From the NCBI RefSeq assembly GCF_000026105.1, contig NC_008027.1, positions 3,672,501 through 3,736,500 of the forward strand: a stretch of 64,000 nt of DNA, in the 5' to 3' direction. The translations under genes and the position numbers were made by a program. Positions 17,280 through 25,663 of the stretch are shown in pieces. The notes beneath the pieces were generated by a model. It worked only from the letters and a program-made list of their open reading frames with translations. It was not told where the DNA came from and ran no database searches. The stretch comes from Pseudomonas entomophila L48 (GTDB lineage Bacteria > Pseudomonadota > Gammaproteobacteria > Pseudomonadales > Pseudomonadaceae). The first letter of the stretch is position 1. Each line of letters starts with the position of its first letter.

Positions 17280-18011
17280 TCAGTTGCGGCGGTCGATGCC
17301 GGGCACCAACCCCAGCTCGGTGGCGCGCTCATACAGGCCACTCATCTTCCATTGCTGGGTGAGCACACCCGGTCCATAGGGCCGCGAGCCACCGAGTGCA
17401 TCGGCGAGCAACTGGATCTGCGCGCCCTCCTCCAGCAACAGGATGAATTCGGCGGTGGCGCGCAGGCCCTGCTTGCCCCACACGGTAGCGCCGCCGTTGG
17501 CCTCGAGAATGGCCAGGTTGAAGGGATTGGCGGCGATCTGCTCGAGGATGAAATCCACCTCGGCCTGGCGCCGGTCGATGTAAACCGGCAGCTCGCGAGC
17601 CAACTGGTAGCGCTGCACCGGCACGTAGTGGAACGGCAAGGTGCGGTGGGTCTGCGCCCAGGCACCGAGGTAAGGCGTATGCACGTGGGACACGGTGGTG
17701 ATGTCGGCATGCTGCTGGAACAATTTGCTGTACCGCCCCAAGCCACCCTTGCCCTTGCCGAGGATGACATTGCCGGCGAAGTCGCTGACCGTCGCCTCCA
17801 GCGGCTTGCGGTAGCTCCACGGGCCAGCGTAGTTCACCGCCACCAACAGTTCCTGCCCCGGCACCCGCTCGATGAAGCCGACGGTGCCGTTGGCGGTGAT
17901 GGTGTTGGTTTCACGGAACACGGTGAACGCGGCTTCGGCCTCGGCCAGTACCTGGTCGATGAAGGCTTGCAGTTCGGCGGTGAGGGGGCGTTCGTTGAGC
18001 AGTACGGTCAT
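17280..18011 (-). CDS. Class II aldolase/adducin-fold protein
   Basis: A 243-residue metal-dependent aldolase-fold protein. The zinc-ligand motif is recognisable in VSHVHTPYLGAWAQ, with a further His in the central sheet region (LPFHYVPV) and an acidic ANGGATVWG segment. Relatives are FucA/AraD-type aldolases or epimerases and methylthioribulose-phosphate dehydratases (MtnB), the latter being sulfur-related. It follows the DszB-like gene by 15 nt and so belongs to the same sigma-54-driven unit. Function within the sulfur locus is not known; it may process the aldehyde or ketone left after C-S cleavage. Confidence 0.8.
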   Translation of the reverse strand: MTVLLNERPLTAELQAFIDQVLAEAEAAFTVFRETNTITANGTVGFIERVPGQELLVAVNYAGPWSYRKPLEATVSDFAGNVILGKGKGGLGRYSKLFQQHADITTVSHVHTPYLGAWAQTHRTLPFHYVPVQRYQLARELPVYIDRRQAEVDFILEQIAANPFNLAILEANGGATVWGKQGLRATAEFILLLEEGAQIQLLADALGGSRPYGPGVLTQQWKMSGLYERATELGLVPGIDRRN

Positions 18012-18026
18012 GGTCGATCTCCGGAG

Positions 18027-19073
18027 TCAGGCGCGGCGTTGGGCCAGCAGGTCATGGGCGGCTTGCAGGGGGCGGTGGTCGACCCAGTCGGCGAGGTCGA
18101 AGTCGCGCGCCAGGAAACCGTGCAGGTTGAGGAAGGTCTTCTGGGTGTCGAGGAAGGCCAGGCGCTGGGCCGACAGGTCCGGCGCCAGGGTGGCGTGGAA
18201 GTCGCCGCGATAAGCCTCGGCCACGCCCTGGCTGCCGGCACGGGTTTCGTCCTCGAGGATGGCGTTGAGCGCCTCGCGGTTGCCGGCTGCCCAATCGGCA
18301 GCGCGCAGGGTCTGGGCGAGGAAGCGCGCCACCAGGTCGAAGTGCTCGTCAAGCAGCGACTGGTGAACGGTGATCGGCCGTGGCGTGCCATTGTTGATGC
18401 GGTGTCGTGGGTCGGGCAGCGCGTCAAGGTCGACCCCCACCACCAGGCCGAGGCGGCGGGCGGCGTCGGCGGCGGCGGCGCCTTTGACATACACCGCGTC
18501 GACCTCGCCGCGCACCAGGTAGTCCAGGCCCGACCACAGCCGTTGCAGGCCCAGCTGCGGGGTGCTGGCACCCTGCTGGTCGAGTAGCGCCACCTCCACC
18601 AGATGCACGTCATCGAAGGTCAGCCCCGCCGAGGCCAGCGCGCCCTTGTAGCCGTGCAGGCTCATGGCCCGGGCGATGCTGCCGGGGCGGTCGTCCCCCC
18701 AGGCCGGCAGCGCCAGGCGCTTGCCGCGCAGGTCTTCGGGGCGGCGAATGTTGCTGTCCGGGCGGACCAGCAGGGTCTGCCACTCCTCGATCCAGGTCAG
18801 GCCGACCAGCCTTGATGGCGCCCCGGCGGCGCGAGCAGCCAGGGCCGGCAGGTTGCCACCCTCGCGAAACAGGCCGGGGAGCAGGTGATCGTAGTGGTGA
18901 TGGCCGAGCTGACGGGCTTCCTGCAGGGTGTCGATGGGCAGCCCGTCACGGGCGAACTCTTCCTGCAGCCAGCCGAGCTTGTAGGCGATGCCGGAGGCGG
19001 TCGGTACCGGGCAGCGGGTGAACCAGAGGCGGTCCAGTGTTTCAGGTTGCAGGGCGGTTTGGGCGAGGGTCAT
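18027..19073 (-). CDS. DszB-like putative sulfinate desulfinase (paralogue 1)
   Basis: A 348-residue protein that automated pipelines would call an ABC substrate-binding protein, but it has no signal peptide and matches DszB, 2'-hydroxybiphenyl-2-sulfinate desulfinase. DszB uses Cys27, His60 and Arg70 (from memory of the published structure). Here Cys21 lies in FTRCPVPTA, and the stretch HYDHLLPGLFREGG gives His60 and Arg70 followed by GG, the same 10-residue His-to-Arg spacing as in DszB. A desulfinase releases sulfite from a sulfinate. The start follows AGGAG by 7 nt and a leftward sigma-54 promoter at 19106-19121. The class II aldolase follows. Confidence 0.72.
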   Translation of the reverse strand: MTLAQTALQPETLDRLWFTRCPVPTASGIAYKLGWLQEEFARDGLPIDTLQEARQLGHHHYDHLLPGLFREGGNLPALAARAAGAPSRLVGLTWIEEWQTLLVRPDSNIRRPEDLRGKRLALPAWGDDRPGSIARAMSLHGYKGALASAGLTFDDVHLVEVALLDQQGASTPQLGLQRLWSGLDYLVRGEVDAVYVKGAAAADAARRLGLVVGVDLDALPDPRHRINNGTPRPITVHQSLLDEHFDLVARFLAQTLRAADWAAGNREALNAILEDETRAGSQGVAEAYRGDFHATLAPDLSAQRLAFLDTQKTFLNLHGFLARDFDLADWVDHRPLQAAHDLLAQRRA

Positions 19074-19105
19074 GGATAGCTCCTTGGGCGTCGTGCAGGG
19101 TGTGT

Positions 19106-19121
19106 TGCAGCGGTCGTGCCA
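19106..19121 (-). promoter_or_regulatory. Sigma-54 (-24/-12) promoter, leftward
   Basis: On the minus strand TGGCACGACCGCTGCA, with GG and GC exactly 10 nt apart, about 34 nt before the DszB-like start at 19073. Confidence 0.7.
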
Positions 19122-19205
19122 AGGGCTGGAAGGCCCGGAACATGGAGACTGTGCGCGAGTACCCCGGGCCAGGTTGCTGGCCTGGGAGCAGGCATGCGGG
19201 GCGAG

Positions 19206-19221
19206 TGCTGCCAGATCAGCA
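19206..19221. promoter_or_regulatory. Candidate SfnR site, TGCTG-N6-CAGCA
   Basis: Perfect 5-bp inverted repeat with the spacer CCAGAT, located between the two divergent sigma-54 promoters. The same N6 form occurs at 39246. Confidence 0.5.
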
Positions 19222-19240
19222 GGCGGCGGGCCGAGGGTGT

Positions 19241-19253
19241 TGCTGGAGCAGCA
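19241..19253. promoter_or_regulatory. Candidate SfnR site, TGCTG-N3-CAGCA
   Basis: Perfect inverted repeat with spacer GAG, identical in form to sites at 24391 and 33990. Distances of roughly 50-130 nt to both divergent promoters suit an enhancer-binding protein. Confidence 0.55.
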
Positions 19254-19306
19254 TTTCACCTTGGGAATCTCGCCGCAGGCCAACTACTGCGAGGGCTCCA
19301 CTGGAG

Positions 19307-19322
19307 TGGCAAAGAAGTTGCT
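19307..19322 (+). promoter_or_regulatory. Sigma-54 (-24/-12) promoter, rightward
   Basis: TGGCAAAGAAGTTGCT: GG at 19308-19309 and GC at 19320-19321, 10 nt apart. It drives the DszC-like gene and perhaps the ABC exporter genes behind it. Confidence 0.7.
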
Positions 19323-19355
19323 CTGGCGTTGTCAGGATCAGGGCCGCTGCGCGCC

Positions 19356-19422
19356 CCATCGCCAGCAAGCTGGCTCCTACCGGTATTGCGTTGACCTGTA
19401 GGAGCCGGCTTGCCGGCGATGG
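19356..19422. repeat. REP pair in the 5' leader of the DszC-like gene
   Basis: CGCCAGCAAGCTGGCTCCTAC and TGTAGGAGCCGGCTTGCCGG in inverted orientation, downstream of the sigma-54 promoter, so transcribed as a stable stem. Confidence 0.8.
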
Positions 19423-19464
19423 GCTGCAAGGCAGCCCCCGCGAACACCGCCATCGAGGTCAATC

Positions 19465-20697
19465 ATGAGCATCATCGAACTGCCCCCCGCCTACCGCATC
19501 ACCAGCGAAACCGAAGCCCTGCGCATCGCCCGTGAAGTCGCCAGCGAAATCGCCACCCTCGCCGCCGACCCGCGCAACAACGACCAACTCCCCCGTGCGC
19601 AGGCCGAACGGCTGTCGCACAGCGGCCTCACCGCCATCGGCGTCCCCACGCAGTTCGGCGGCCTCGGCGCCTCGGTCGAGACCCTGGTCGAAATCGTGCG
19701 CCTGATTTCCACCGCCGACGGCGGCGTCGGCCAGTTGTTGCAGATCCATAACGTCATGCTGCGTGGCCTGTTCGACGGCTACCCCGACGAAGTCCGCGAC
19801 CGCGTGCTGGCCGATGTGCTGGCCGGCAAACGCCTGGGCAATGCCCTGGCCGAGGTCGGCGGCAAGAACAAGTTCGCCCTCAAGACCCGTGTCGAACGCC
19901 GCGCCGACGGCAAGCTCGTGCTCAACGGCAGCAAGTTCTATTCGACCGGCGCCTACCTGGCCGACTGGATCTGGCTGACCGCCGCCAGCGAGGACGGTGG
20001 CGCCGGGGTACTGTTGCACCGGGATACCCCTGGCCTGACCCTGGTCGATGATTGGCGGGCTTTCGGCCAACAGCACTCGGTGAGCGGCACGGTGAAGTTC
20101 GACGAGATCGTCCTCGACGAGCGTTTCGTCACCGTGCGCAGCGGGCCGATGAAACGCACCGGGCTCACTTTCCCGCAAATCCTCCATGCCGCCATCGACA
20201 CTGGCATTGCCGCAGGCGCGTTGCAGGCGGCGGTGGCCTACCTGCGCGAGCATGCCCGGCCCTGGGTCGAGAGCGGTGTCGAGCGGGCCAGCGACGAGCC
20301 GCACATCATCCGCCAGGTTGGCGAGTATGCCGTCGCCCTGCGCGGCGCCGAATCGGTGCTGCGCGAGGCCGCGCGGGTATTCGACGCCCATGAGCGCGAC
20401 CCCGGGGACAAAGCGCTGCAGGATGAGCTGATCCTCTCGGTGGCCACCGCCCGGGCACATGCCGATGGTGCGGCGCTGAAGATCTCCAGCGACCTGTTTT
20501 CGTTGCTCGGGGCCAGCGCCTCGTTGAGCAAGTGGAACCTGGACCGCTTCTGGCGCGATGCCCGGGTGCACACCACCCATGACCCGATCCGCTGGCGGCT
20601 GCACAACGTCGGCAACCATTACCTCAATGGGGCGGACCCTGGGGAGTACACGGCAGTGCTCAATGCCAAGGAAGCGCAAGGCGCCACCCGTCGTTGA
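19465..20697 (+). CDS. DszC/SfnB-type flavin monooxygenase (acyl-CoA dehydrogenase fold)
   Basis: A 410-residue acyl-CoA-dehydrogenase-fold protein better placed with the flavin monooxygenases DszC and SfnB than with true dehydrogenases. The C-terminal motif ARVHTTHDPIRW supplies two His (about 369 and 372) matching DszC His388/His391, and IHN near residue 95 resembles the third active-site His region. The catalytic Glu of true dehydrogenases is not evident. DszC oxygenates a thioether to sulfoxide and sulfone with FMNH2 and O2. It stands behind a sigma-54 promoter and divergent from a DszB-like gene. The exporter genes begin 73 nt later. Substrate unknown. Confidence 0.8.
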   Translation: MSIIELPPAYRITSETEALRIAREVASEIATLAADPRNNDQLPRAQAERLSHSGLTAIGVPTQFGGLGASVETLVEIVRLISTADGGVGQLLQIHNVMLRGLFDGYPDEVRDRVLADVLAGKRLGNALAEVGGKNKFALKTRVERRADGKLVLNGSKFYSTGAYLADWIWLTAASEDGGAGVLLHRDTPGLTLVDDWRAFGQQHSVSGTVKFDEIVLDERFVTVRSGPMKRTGLTFPQILHAAIDTGIAAGALQAAVAYLREHARPWVESGVERASDEPHIIRQVGEYAVALRGAESVLREAARVFDAHERDPGDKALQDELILSVATARAHADGAALKISSDLFSLLGASASLSKWNLDRFWRDARVHTTHDPIRWRLHNVGNHYLNGADPGEYTAVLNAKEAQGATRR

Positions 20698-20770
20698 GGC
20701 ATGCGCCGGGGGCGCTGTGCGCCCCCGACGATCTCGACCACCTCCCGCCTACTCCAGACCCGAGCCCTGC

Positions 20771-22543
20771 ATGCCCTCAAGACACCCCCTCCTGCGCGCC
20801 CTGGCCATCTACCGCGAGATGCCCTGGCGCTTCGCCCTGGTCACCACCCTCTATATCGCCGGCAACCTGACCCTGGCCTGGCAACAATGGCTGATCGGCC
20901 ACGCAGTCGACGATGTCGGCGCCGGCCGCGCCGTCACCCGCCTGGCCGATGGCAGCCTCGACGCCACCCTGGCCTGGCACTGGCTGTGGGCACTGCTGGC
21001 CATCGCCCTGGCCCGCAGCCTCCTGCAATACGCCGCCGCCGTGCTGTCACTGGTGCTCAGCCAGGCCCTGCTGACGCGCTTGCGCGAACGCATCCTCGAA
21101 CAGGTCCAGGCCCTGCACCTGGGCTACCACTGGCGCCATGGCATGGGCGAGCTGGTCACCCGCACCACCCGCGATGCCGACAAGGTTCGCGATGCATTGA
21201 TCACCTTCTGGCGGCAGATCATCGAGACGCCGCTGGTGGTGCTGGCGGCGGTCGGCCTGCTGTGCTGGTACGACCTGCTGCTCGGCGTGGTGCCGCTGCT
21301 GCTGACGGGTGTCGGGCTGGGGCTGTTCGTGTGCCAGACCGAGCGCCTGGTCACCCTCGACCGGGCTGTCGCCTCAGCCTACGACCAGGTGAGCCAGGAT
21401 CTGTCGGAAGGCATCGGCGGGGTGCGGGTCATCAAGGCGTTTGGCCTGGAAGGCCAGCGTATCGCCCGCTTCTCGGCACAGGTGACAGTGTTCGGCACGC
21501 ATGCCCGCGCCGCCCTGGCCTACGCCAGCTCGCGAATACCCCTGCCTCAGGCAGTGGTCGCCCTTGGGCATGTATGGATCCTGGTGTACGGCGCCCATCG
21601 GGTGGCCGCCGGGCAGCTGGGCATCGGCGAGCTGGTGACCTCGCTGCTGGTGGCCACCACGCTGGTGTTCCGCATCGAGGGCATCGGCCGGGTGATGCAG
21701 ACGTTCGCCGATGCACGCGCCAGTGCCGAGCGCATCTGGCAGCTGATCGACGAACGCCCCGCCATCCGTAGTGGCCTGGGCACCCTGCCGGACGGGCCAC
21801 TAGGCCTGAAGCTGGAGCAGGTGCGCGTGGGCACACCGGAAGCCGCACGCGACCTGTTGCAGGGTTGCTCGCTGCACCTGCGTCCCGGCGAGGTGGTGGC
21901 GCTGGTCGGCGCCACCGGCAGCGGCAAGAGCCTGCTGGCCAGCCTGTTGCCGCGCCTGACCGATGTGGACGGCGGCAGCGTACGGGTCGGCTCCGACCGC
22001 ACCGGCTGGCACGATGTGCGCGACATCGACCTGAACACCCTGCGCCGTCGGGTGCAGGTATTGCCGCAGGAGAGCTTCCTGTTTTCCGATTCGCTGGCCG
22101 CCAACCTGCGCCTGGCCACGCCAGAGGCCAGCGACAGCACGCTGCGCGAAGCCCTGCGCCTGGCCGCCGCCGAGGACGTGCTGGAGCGCCTGCCCCAAGG
22201 CCTGGATACGACGCTGGGCGACCGTGGCGTGAGCCTTTCCGGTGGCCAGCGCCAGCGCCTGTGCCTGGCCCGCGCCCTGCTTGGCGCACCGGACATCCTC
22301 TGCCTGGACGATGCCACCAGCGCCCTTGATGCCCACAACGAGCGTCGCGTGCTCGACAACCTGCGCCGCCAGCAAGGGCGTGCGCCGACCCTGCTGTTGA
22401 TCACCAGCCGATTGTCCACCCTGCTGCTGGCCGACCGCGTACTGCTGCTCGAAGGCGGGCGCATCAGCGCCAGCGGCCGCCACGCCGAACTGGCGGCGCA
22501 CAACGCCCACTACCGCGAGCTGTTGGGGATCGAGCATGGCTGA
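20771..22543 (+). CDS. ABC exporter half-transporter, subunit A (MdlA/SmdA-like)
   Basis: A 590-residue fusion of a six-helix membrane domain (about 1-310) and an ATPase domain. Walker A is GATGSGKS, the signature is intact (SLSGGQRQRL), and Walker B reads ILCLDDATSALD, with Asp in place of the catalytic Glu. Its stop overlaps the next half-transporter by 8 nt, so the two form a heterodimer. The start was placed at 20771, where the predicted protein begins just before the first helix; upstream in-frame codons run into the previous gene. Substrate is unknown; export of a desulfurised or toxic product is a guess from context. Confidence 0.85.
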   Translation: MPSRHPLLRALAIYREMPWRFALVTTLYIAGNLTLAWQQWLIGHAVDDVGAGRAVTRLADGSLDATLAWHWLWALLAIALARSLLQYAAAVLSLVLSQALLTRLRERILEQVQALHLGYHWRHGMGELVTRTTRDADKVRDALITFWRQIIETPLVVLAAVGLLCWYDLLLGVVPLLLTGVGLGLFVCQTERLVTLDRAVASAYDQVSQDLSEGIGGVRVIKAFGLEGQRIARFSAQVTVFGTHARAALAYASSRIPLPQAVVALGHVWILVYGAHRVAAGQLGIGELVTSLLVATTLVFRIEGIGRVMQTFADARASAERIWQLIDERPAIRSGLGTLPDGPLGLKLEQVRVGTPEAARDLLQGCSLHLRPGEVVALVGATGSGKSLLASLLPRLTDVDGGSVRVGSDRTGWHDVRDIDLNTLRRRVQVLPQESFLFSDSLAANLRLATPEASDSTLREALRLAAAEDVLERLPQGLDTTLGDRGVSLSGGQRQRLCLARALLGAPDILCLDDATSALDAHNERRVLDNLRRQQGRAPTLLLITSRLSTLLLADRVLLLEGGRISASGRHAELAAHNAHYRELLGIEHG

Positions 22544-24350
22544 AAGCGATATCGACATCGAACAGCGCCTGGCGCGCCAGACCCTCGATCGCGGCATGCT
22601 GCACCGCCTGCTGCCGCTGCTGCGGCCGATCCGTGGGGCGATCATGAGCGTGATCGGCCTGGAGCTGCTGCTGGTGCTCACCGTGTTCCTGCGGCCTTGG
22701 TTCGTCCGCGAGCTGATCGACCGTGGGTTGCTCCAGGAAGCTGGCCACTGGCTGCTCGACGAGCGCCTGGTGCTGTGGCTCGGCCTGGGACTGGCCGCCA
22801 GCTGGTTGGGGCGCTTCCTGCTGGCCGGGGCTTCGCAATTCATTGCAGGCAACGCGGCGATCCGCGTGCTCGGTGCCCTGCGCGTGCAGGTGTTCGCCCA
22901 TGTCCAGGGGCTGTCGGTCAGCTACTTCGACCAGACCCGCGCCGGGCGCATCATCGCCCGCGTCGACCGCGACGTCGACGCGCTGGAGCCGTTGCTGGTG
23001 CAAGGCCCGCCGGAGCTGATCGGCGCCCTGCTGCGTTGTTGCCTGGCCGGGGTGATGCTGTGGCGCATCGAGCCGAGCTTCTTCTACAGCCTGGCTGCCA
23101 CCGTCCCGCTGCTGGTGCTGGCGACCTGGCGTTTCAAGCGTGTTTCACAACGCAGCTGGGCCAGGGTCGCCGAACAGCGCAGCCGCTTCACCGCGCACCT
23201 GGTCGAAAGCGTCAGCGGCGTGCGGCTGATCCAGCAGTGTGGCCGCGAAGCCGGCAACCTGCGGCGCTACCGGCGTTTGCTGGAGGACTTCAACCAGGCC
23301 CTGATCCGCGGCAGCCTGCGCACCGGCTGGTTCGCCCCGCTCACTGCGCTGTTGAGTACGGCGGGCATGGCCGTGCTGTTGCTGGTGGGCGCCTTTGGCC
23401 TGGCCGAGGGCCGGGTGAGCGTCGGCCAGATTGCCGAGAGCCTGTTCTACGTGTTCCTGTTCCTCGGGCCGCTGCAAGAGCTGTCGGACCTGTTCGAGCG
23501 CTACGCCACCGGCAGTGCCTCGGCGCAGCGTATCTTCCTGCTGCTCGACACCCGCGCCGAGGTGCGCGACCCAGATCAACCGCGAGCACAGGGCCGGGCT
23601 CGTGGCCAAGTGAGCTTCGAGCAGGTCGGTTTCGCCTACAACGCCCGGCCGGTGATCGACGGGCTCGACCTGCACATCCGCGCAGGCGAGGTGCTGGCCA
23701 TCGTCGGCCCTTCGGGGCATGGCAAGAGCACCCTGGTGCAGTTGCTCACGCGCTTCTACGACGTGCACAACGGCGCGGTGAAGCTCGACGGTATCGACCT
23801 GCGCGAACTGGCCCAGCACGACCTGCGGCGCAACGTCGGCGTGGTGCTGCAGGACAACGTGCTGTTCAGCGGCAGCATTCTCGACAACCTGCGCCTGGCC
23901 CGGCCCGAGGCCGATGATGCCCAGCTGGTCGCCGCCGCCCGCGAGCTGGGCGCCGACGAAGTGCTGGAGCGTCTGCCGCTGCAATACCACACTGAAGTCG
24001 GCCCGTTGGGCAGCCACCTCAGCCATGGCCAGCGCCAGTTGGTGTGCCTGGTGCGCGCCTACCTGGCGGACCCTGCGGTGCTGGTGCTCGACGAAGCCAC
24101 TTCGGCGGTCGACGTGCACACCGAGCGGCGCATCCAGCAGGCGCTGCGGCGGCTGTGCCAGGGGCGCACGGCGATCATCATCGCCCACCGCCTGGCGACC
24201 ATTCGTGACGCCGAGCGGATTGCCGTGGTGCGCCATGGGCGGGTTGTGGAGCTGGGGCGGCATGCCGAGCTGGTCGAGGCTGGTGGCGCGTATGCCGGAC
24301 TGTACGACGCCTATCTGCGCAGCGCCGGTGAGGTGAACGCCGAAGCCTGA
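22536..24350 (+). CDS. ABC exporter half-transporter, subunit B (MdlB/SmdB-like)
   Basis: A 604-residue partner of the preceding subunit. The membrane domain spans about 30-330. Walker A is GPSGHGKST and Walker B has the normal catalytic Glu (VLVLDEATSAVD), but the signature is LSHGQ instead of LSGGQ. With subunit A lacking the Glu and subunit B lacking the canonical signature, the two defects fall in the same composite nucleotide site, as in known heterodimeric exporters with one degenerate site. The ATG overlaps the end of subunit A. Confidence 0.85.
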   Translation: MAESDIDIEQRLARQTLDRGMLHRLLPLLRPIRGAIMSVIGLELLLVLTVFLRPWFVRELIDRGLLQEAGHWLLDERLVLWLGLGLAASWLGRFLLAGASQFIAGNAAIRVLGALRVQVFAHVQGLSVSYFDQTRAGRIIARVDRDVDALEPLLVQGPPELIGALLRCCLAGVMLWRIEPSFFYSLAATVPLLVLATWRFKRVSQRSWARVAEQRSRFTAHLVESVSGVRLIQQCGREAGNLRRYRRLLEDFNQALIRGSLRTGWFAPLTALLSTAGMAVLLLVGAFGLAEGRVSVGQIAESLFYVFLFLGPLQELSDLFERYATGSASAQRIFLLLDTRAEVRDPDQPRAQGRARGQVSFEQVGFAYNARPVIDGLDLHIRAGEVLAIVGPSGHGKSTLVQLLTRFYDVHNGAVKLDGIDLRELAQHDLRRNVGVVLQDNVLFSGSILDNLRLARPEADDAQLVAAARELGADEVLERLPLQYHTEVGPLGSHLSHGQRQLVCLVRAYLADPAVLVLDEATSAVDVHTERRIQQALRRLCQGRTAIIIAHRLATIRDAERIAVVRHGRVVELGRHAELVEAGGAYAGLYDAYLRSAGEVNAEA

Positions 24351-24390
24351 CCCTGGCCTGCTGCTGCTCATGCAATCGCTGCTGCCCGAC

Positions 24391-24403
24391 TGCTGCCACA
24401 GCA
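24391..24403 (+). promoter_or_regulatory. Candidate SfnR site, TGCTG-N3-CAGCA
   Basis: Perfect inverted repeat with spacer CCA, 46 nt upstream of the -24 element at 24450. The flanking GCCCGACTGCTGC is shared with 13030-13042. Confidence 0.55.
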
Positions 24404-24448
24404 GCACGCTTCCCTAGCCCCCCCAGCAATTCGGGCCCCGCACCGCCC

Positions 24449-24464
24449 TGGCACAGCCGTTGCA
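24449..24464 (+). promoter_or_regulatory. Sigma-54 (-24/-12) promoter
   Basis: TGGCACAGCCGTTGCA, a near-consensus element (GG 24450-24451, GC 24462-24463) about 40 nt before the monooxygenase ATG. Confidence 0.8.
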
Positions 24465-24503
24465 CCACCTTCCCCATCGCCAACCTCCCCTTCAGGAGCC
24501 CCC

Positions 24504-25652
24504 ATGACCACCGAGTTCTTCTGGCGCCTGCCCTTGGGCACCGACGGCCCGCAGCTGTCCACCGACCGCCACAACCGCGGAAACCCGAACCACCGCCCCG
24601 GCCACATCGCCCCCGGCCGCCTGCCCAACGGCGAGGCCGATGGTTTCACCTACATTGACTACATCGCCCAGGTGGCCAAGGCCGCCGAGCTGGCCGGTTT
24701 CGAGGGCGCCCTGCTGCCCACCGGTCCCGAGCCGTGGATCGCCGCCGCCGCGCTGGCCCGCGAGACCCGGCGCATCCGCTTCCTGATCGCCTTCCAGGCC
24801 ACCTGGACCCTGCCCGCCTATGCCGCGCAGCAGGCGGCGATCCTGCAGAACCTCAGCGGCGGGCGGCTGGACTGGAATATCATCACCGGCGGCAACCCCG
24901 CCAGCCAGCGCGCCAACGGCGACTTCCTCGAACACGACCTGCGCTACAAGCGCACCGGCGAATTCCTCGACGTGATCCAGGGCCTATGGGCCAATGATAC
25001 GTTCTCCTACGAAGGCGACATCTACCGCCTGGAGCACGGCAGCCTGCCGCCGGGCCTGCAACACGAGCGCAAGCCTGGGGTGTACTTCTCAGGCTTCTCC
25101 GATGCCGCACTGGAGGTCGCCGCCCATCACGCCGACGTGTACCTGAACTGGGCCGAGCCCATCGACAAGCTCAAGCCGCATATCGAGCGGGTGCGCGAAC
25201 TGGCCGACAAGCAGGGCCGCACGGTGCGCTTCGGCTTGCGCGTCGACCTGTTCGCCCGTGAGACAGAAGAGCAGGCCTGGCGCGAACTGCGCCAGCAGTT
25301 CGAACGCCTCGAAGGCAAGAGCAGCGCCATCGCCAAGGGCTTCGCCAGCGGCTCCGACTCGGTGGGCGGCGCGCGCCAGGCTGCCTACCACCAACACCTG
25401 CAGGACTTCGACGCGCTGAAGCTGGCACGCAACCTGTGGGCCGGCTTCGCCAAGGCCAAGCCCGGCCCGACGGTGGGCCTGGTGGGCAGCCACGAGCACA
25501 TCGCCGAACGCCTGGCCGAGTACCGCGACGCCGGCTTCTCGACCTTCATCCTGGCGGCCAACCCGCACCTGGAGGAAGCCTTGCGCATCGGCCAGGAAGT
25601 ACTGCCACTGGTGCAGCCGCCCGCCGCCGCGCCACTGAAGGCCAGCGCCTGA
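24504..25652 (+). CDS. FMNH2-dependent monooxygenase, SsuD-like (LLM class)
   Basis: A 382-residue luciferase-fold monooxygenase with SsuD features: FFWRLPLGTDG at the start, DYIAQVAKAAELAGFEGALLP, and LVGSHEHIAERLAEY with NPHLEEALRIGQE at the end. Like the 15565 protein it carries an N-terminal insertion relative to SsuD. It heads a three-gene operon with two DszB-like genes (11-nt gap, then 4-nt overlap). That pairing suggests it makes a sulfinate, or oxidises a sulfone as DszA does, rather than releasing sulfite itself. AGGAG precedes the ATG by 6 nt. Confidence 0.87.
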   Translation: MTTEFFWRLPLGTDGPQLSTDRHNRGNPNHRPGHIAPGRLPNGEADGFTYIDYIAQVAKAAELAGFEGALLPTGPEPWIAAAALARETRRIRFLIAFQATWTLPAYAAQQAAILQNLSGGRLDWNIITGGNPASQRANGDFLEHDLRYKRTGEFLDVIQGLWANDTFSYEGDIYRLEHGSLPPGLQHERKPGVYFSGFSDAALEVAAHHADVYLNWAEPIDKLKPHIERVRELADKQGRTVRFGLRVDLFARETEEQAWRELRQQFERLEGKSSAIAKGFASGSDSVGGARQAAYHQHLQDFDALKLARNLWAGFAKAKPGPTVGLVGSHEHIAERLAEYRDAGFSTFILAANPHLEEALRIGQEVLPLVQPPAAAPLKASA

Positions 25653-25663
25653 GGAGCACGAAC

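Larger units (their letters stand above)
19074..19464. promoter_or_regulatory. Divergent sigma-54 control region
   Basis: This 391-nt gap holds a leftward -24/-12 promoter (19106-19121), two central palindromes (19206-19221 and 19241-19253), a rightward -24/-12 promoter (19307-19322) and a REP pair (about 19356-19422) in the leader of the rightward gene. No coding sequence seen. Confidence 0.65.

Noticed and set aside
18027..19073. Ordinary periplasmic binding protein reading of the DszB-like genes
   Set aside because: No signal peptide in any of the three; the DszB Cys/His/Arg spacing is retained instead.
19465..20697. Fatty acid acyl-CoA dehydrogenase
   Set aside because: The ARVHTTHDP motif and sulfur-locus context fit DszC/SfnB monooxygenases better.
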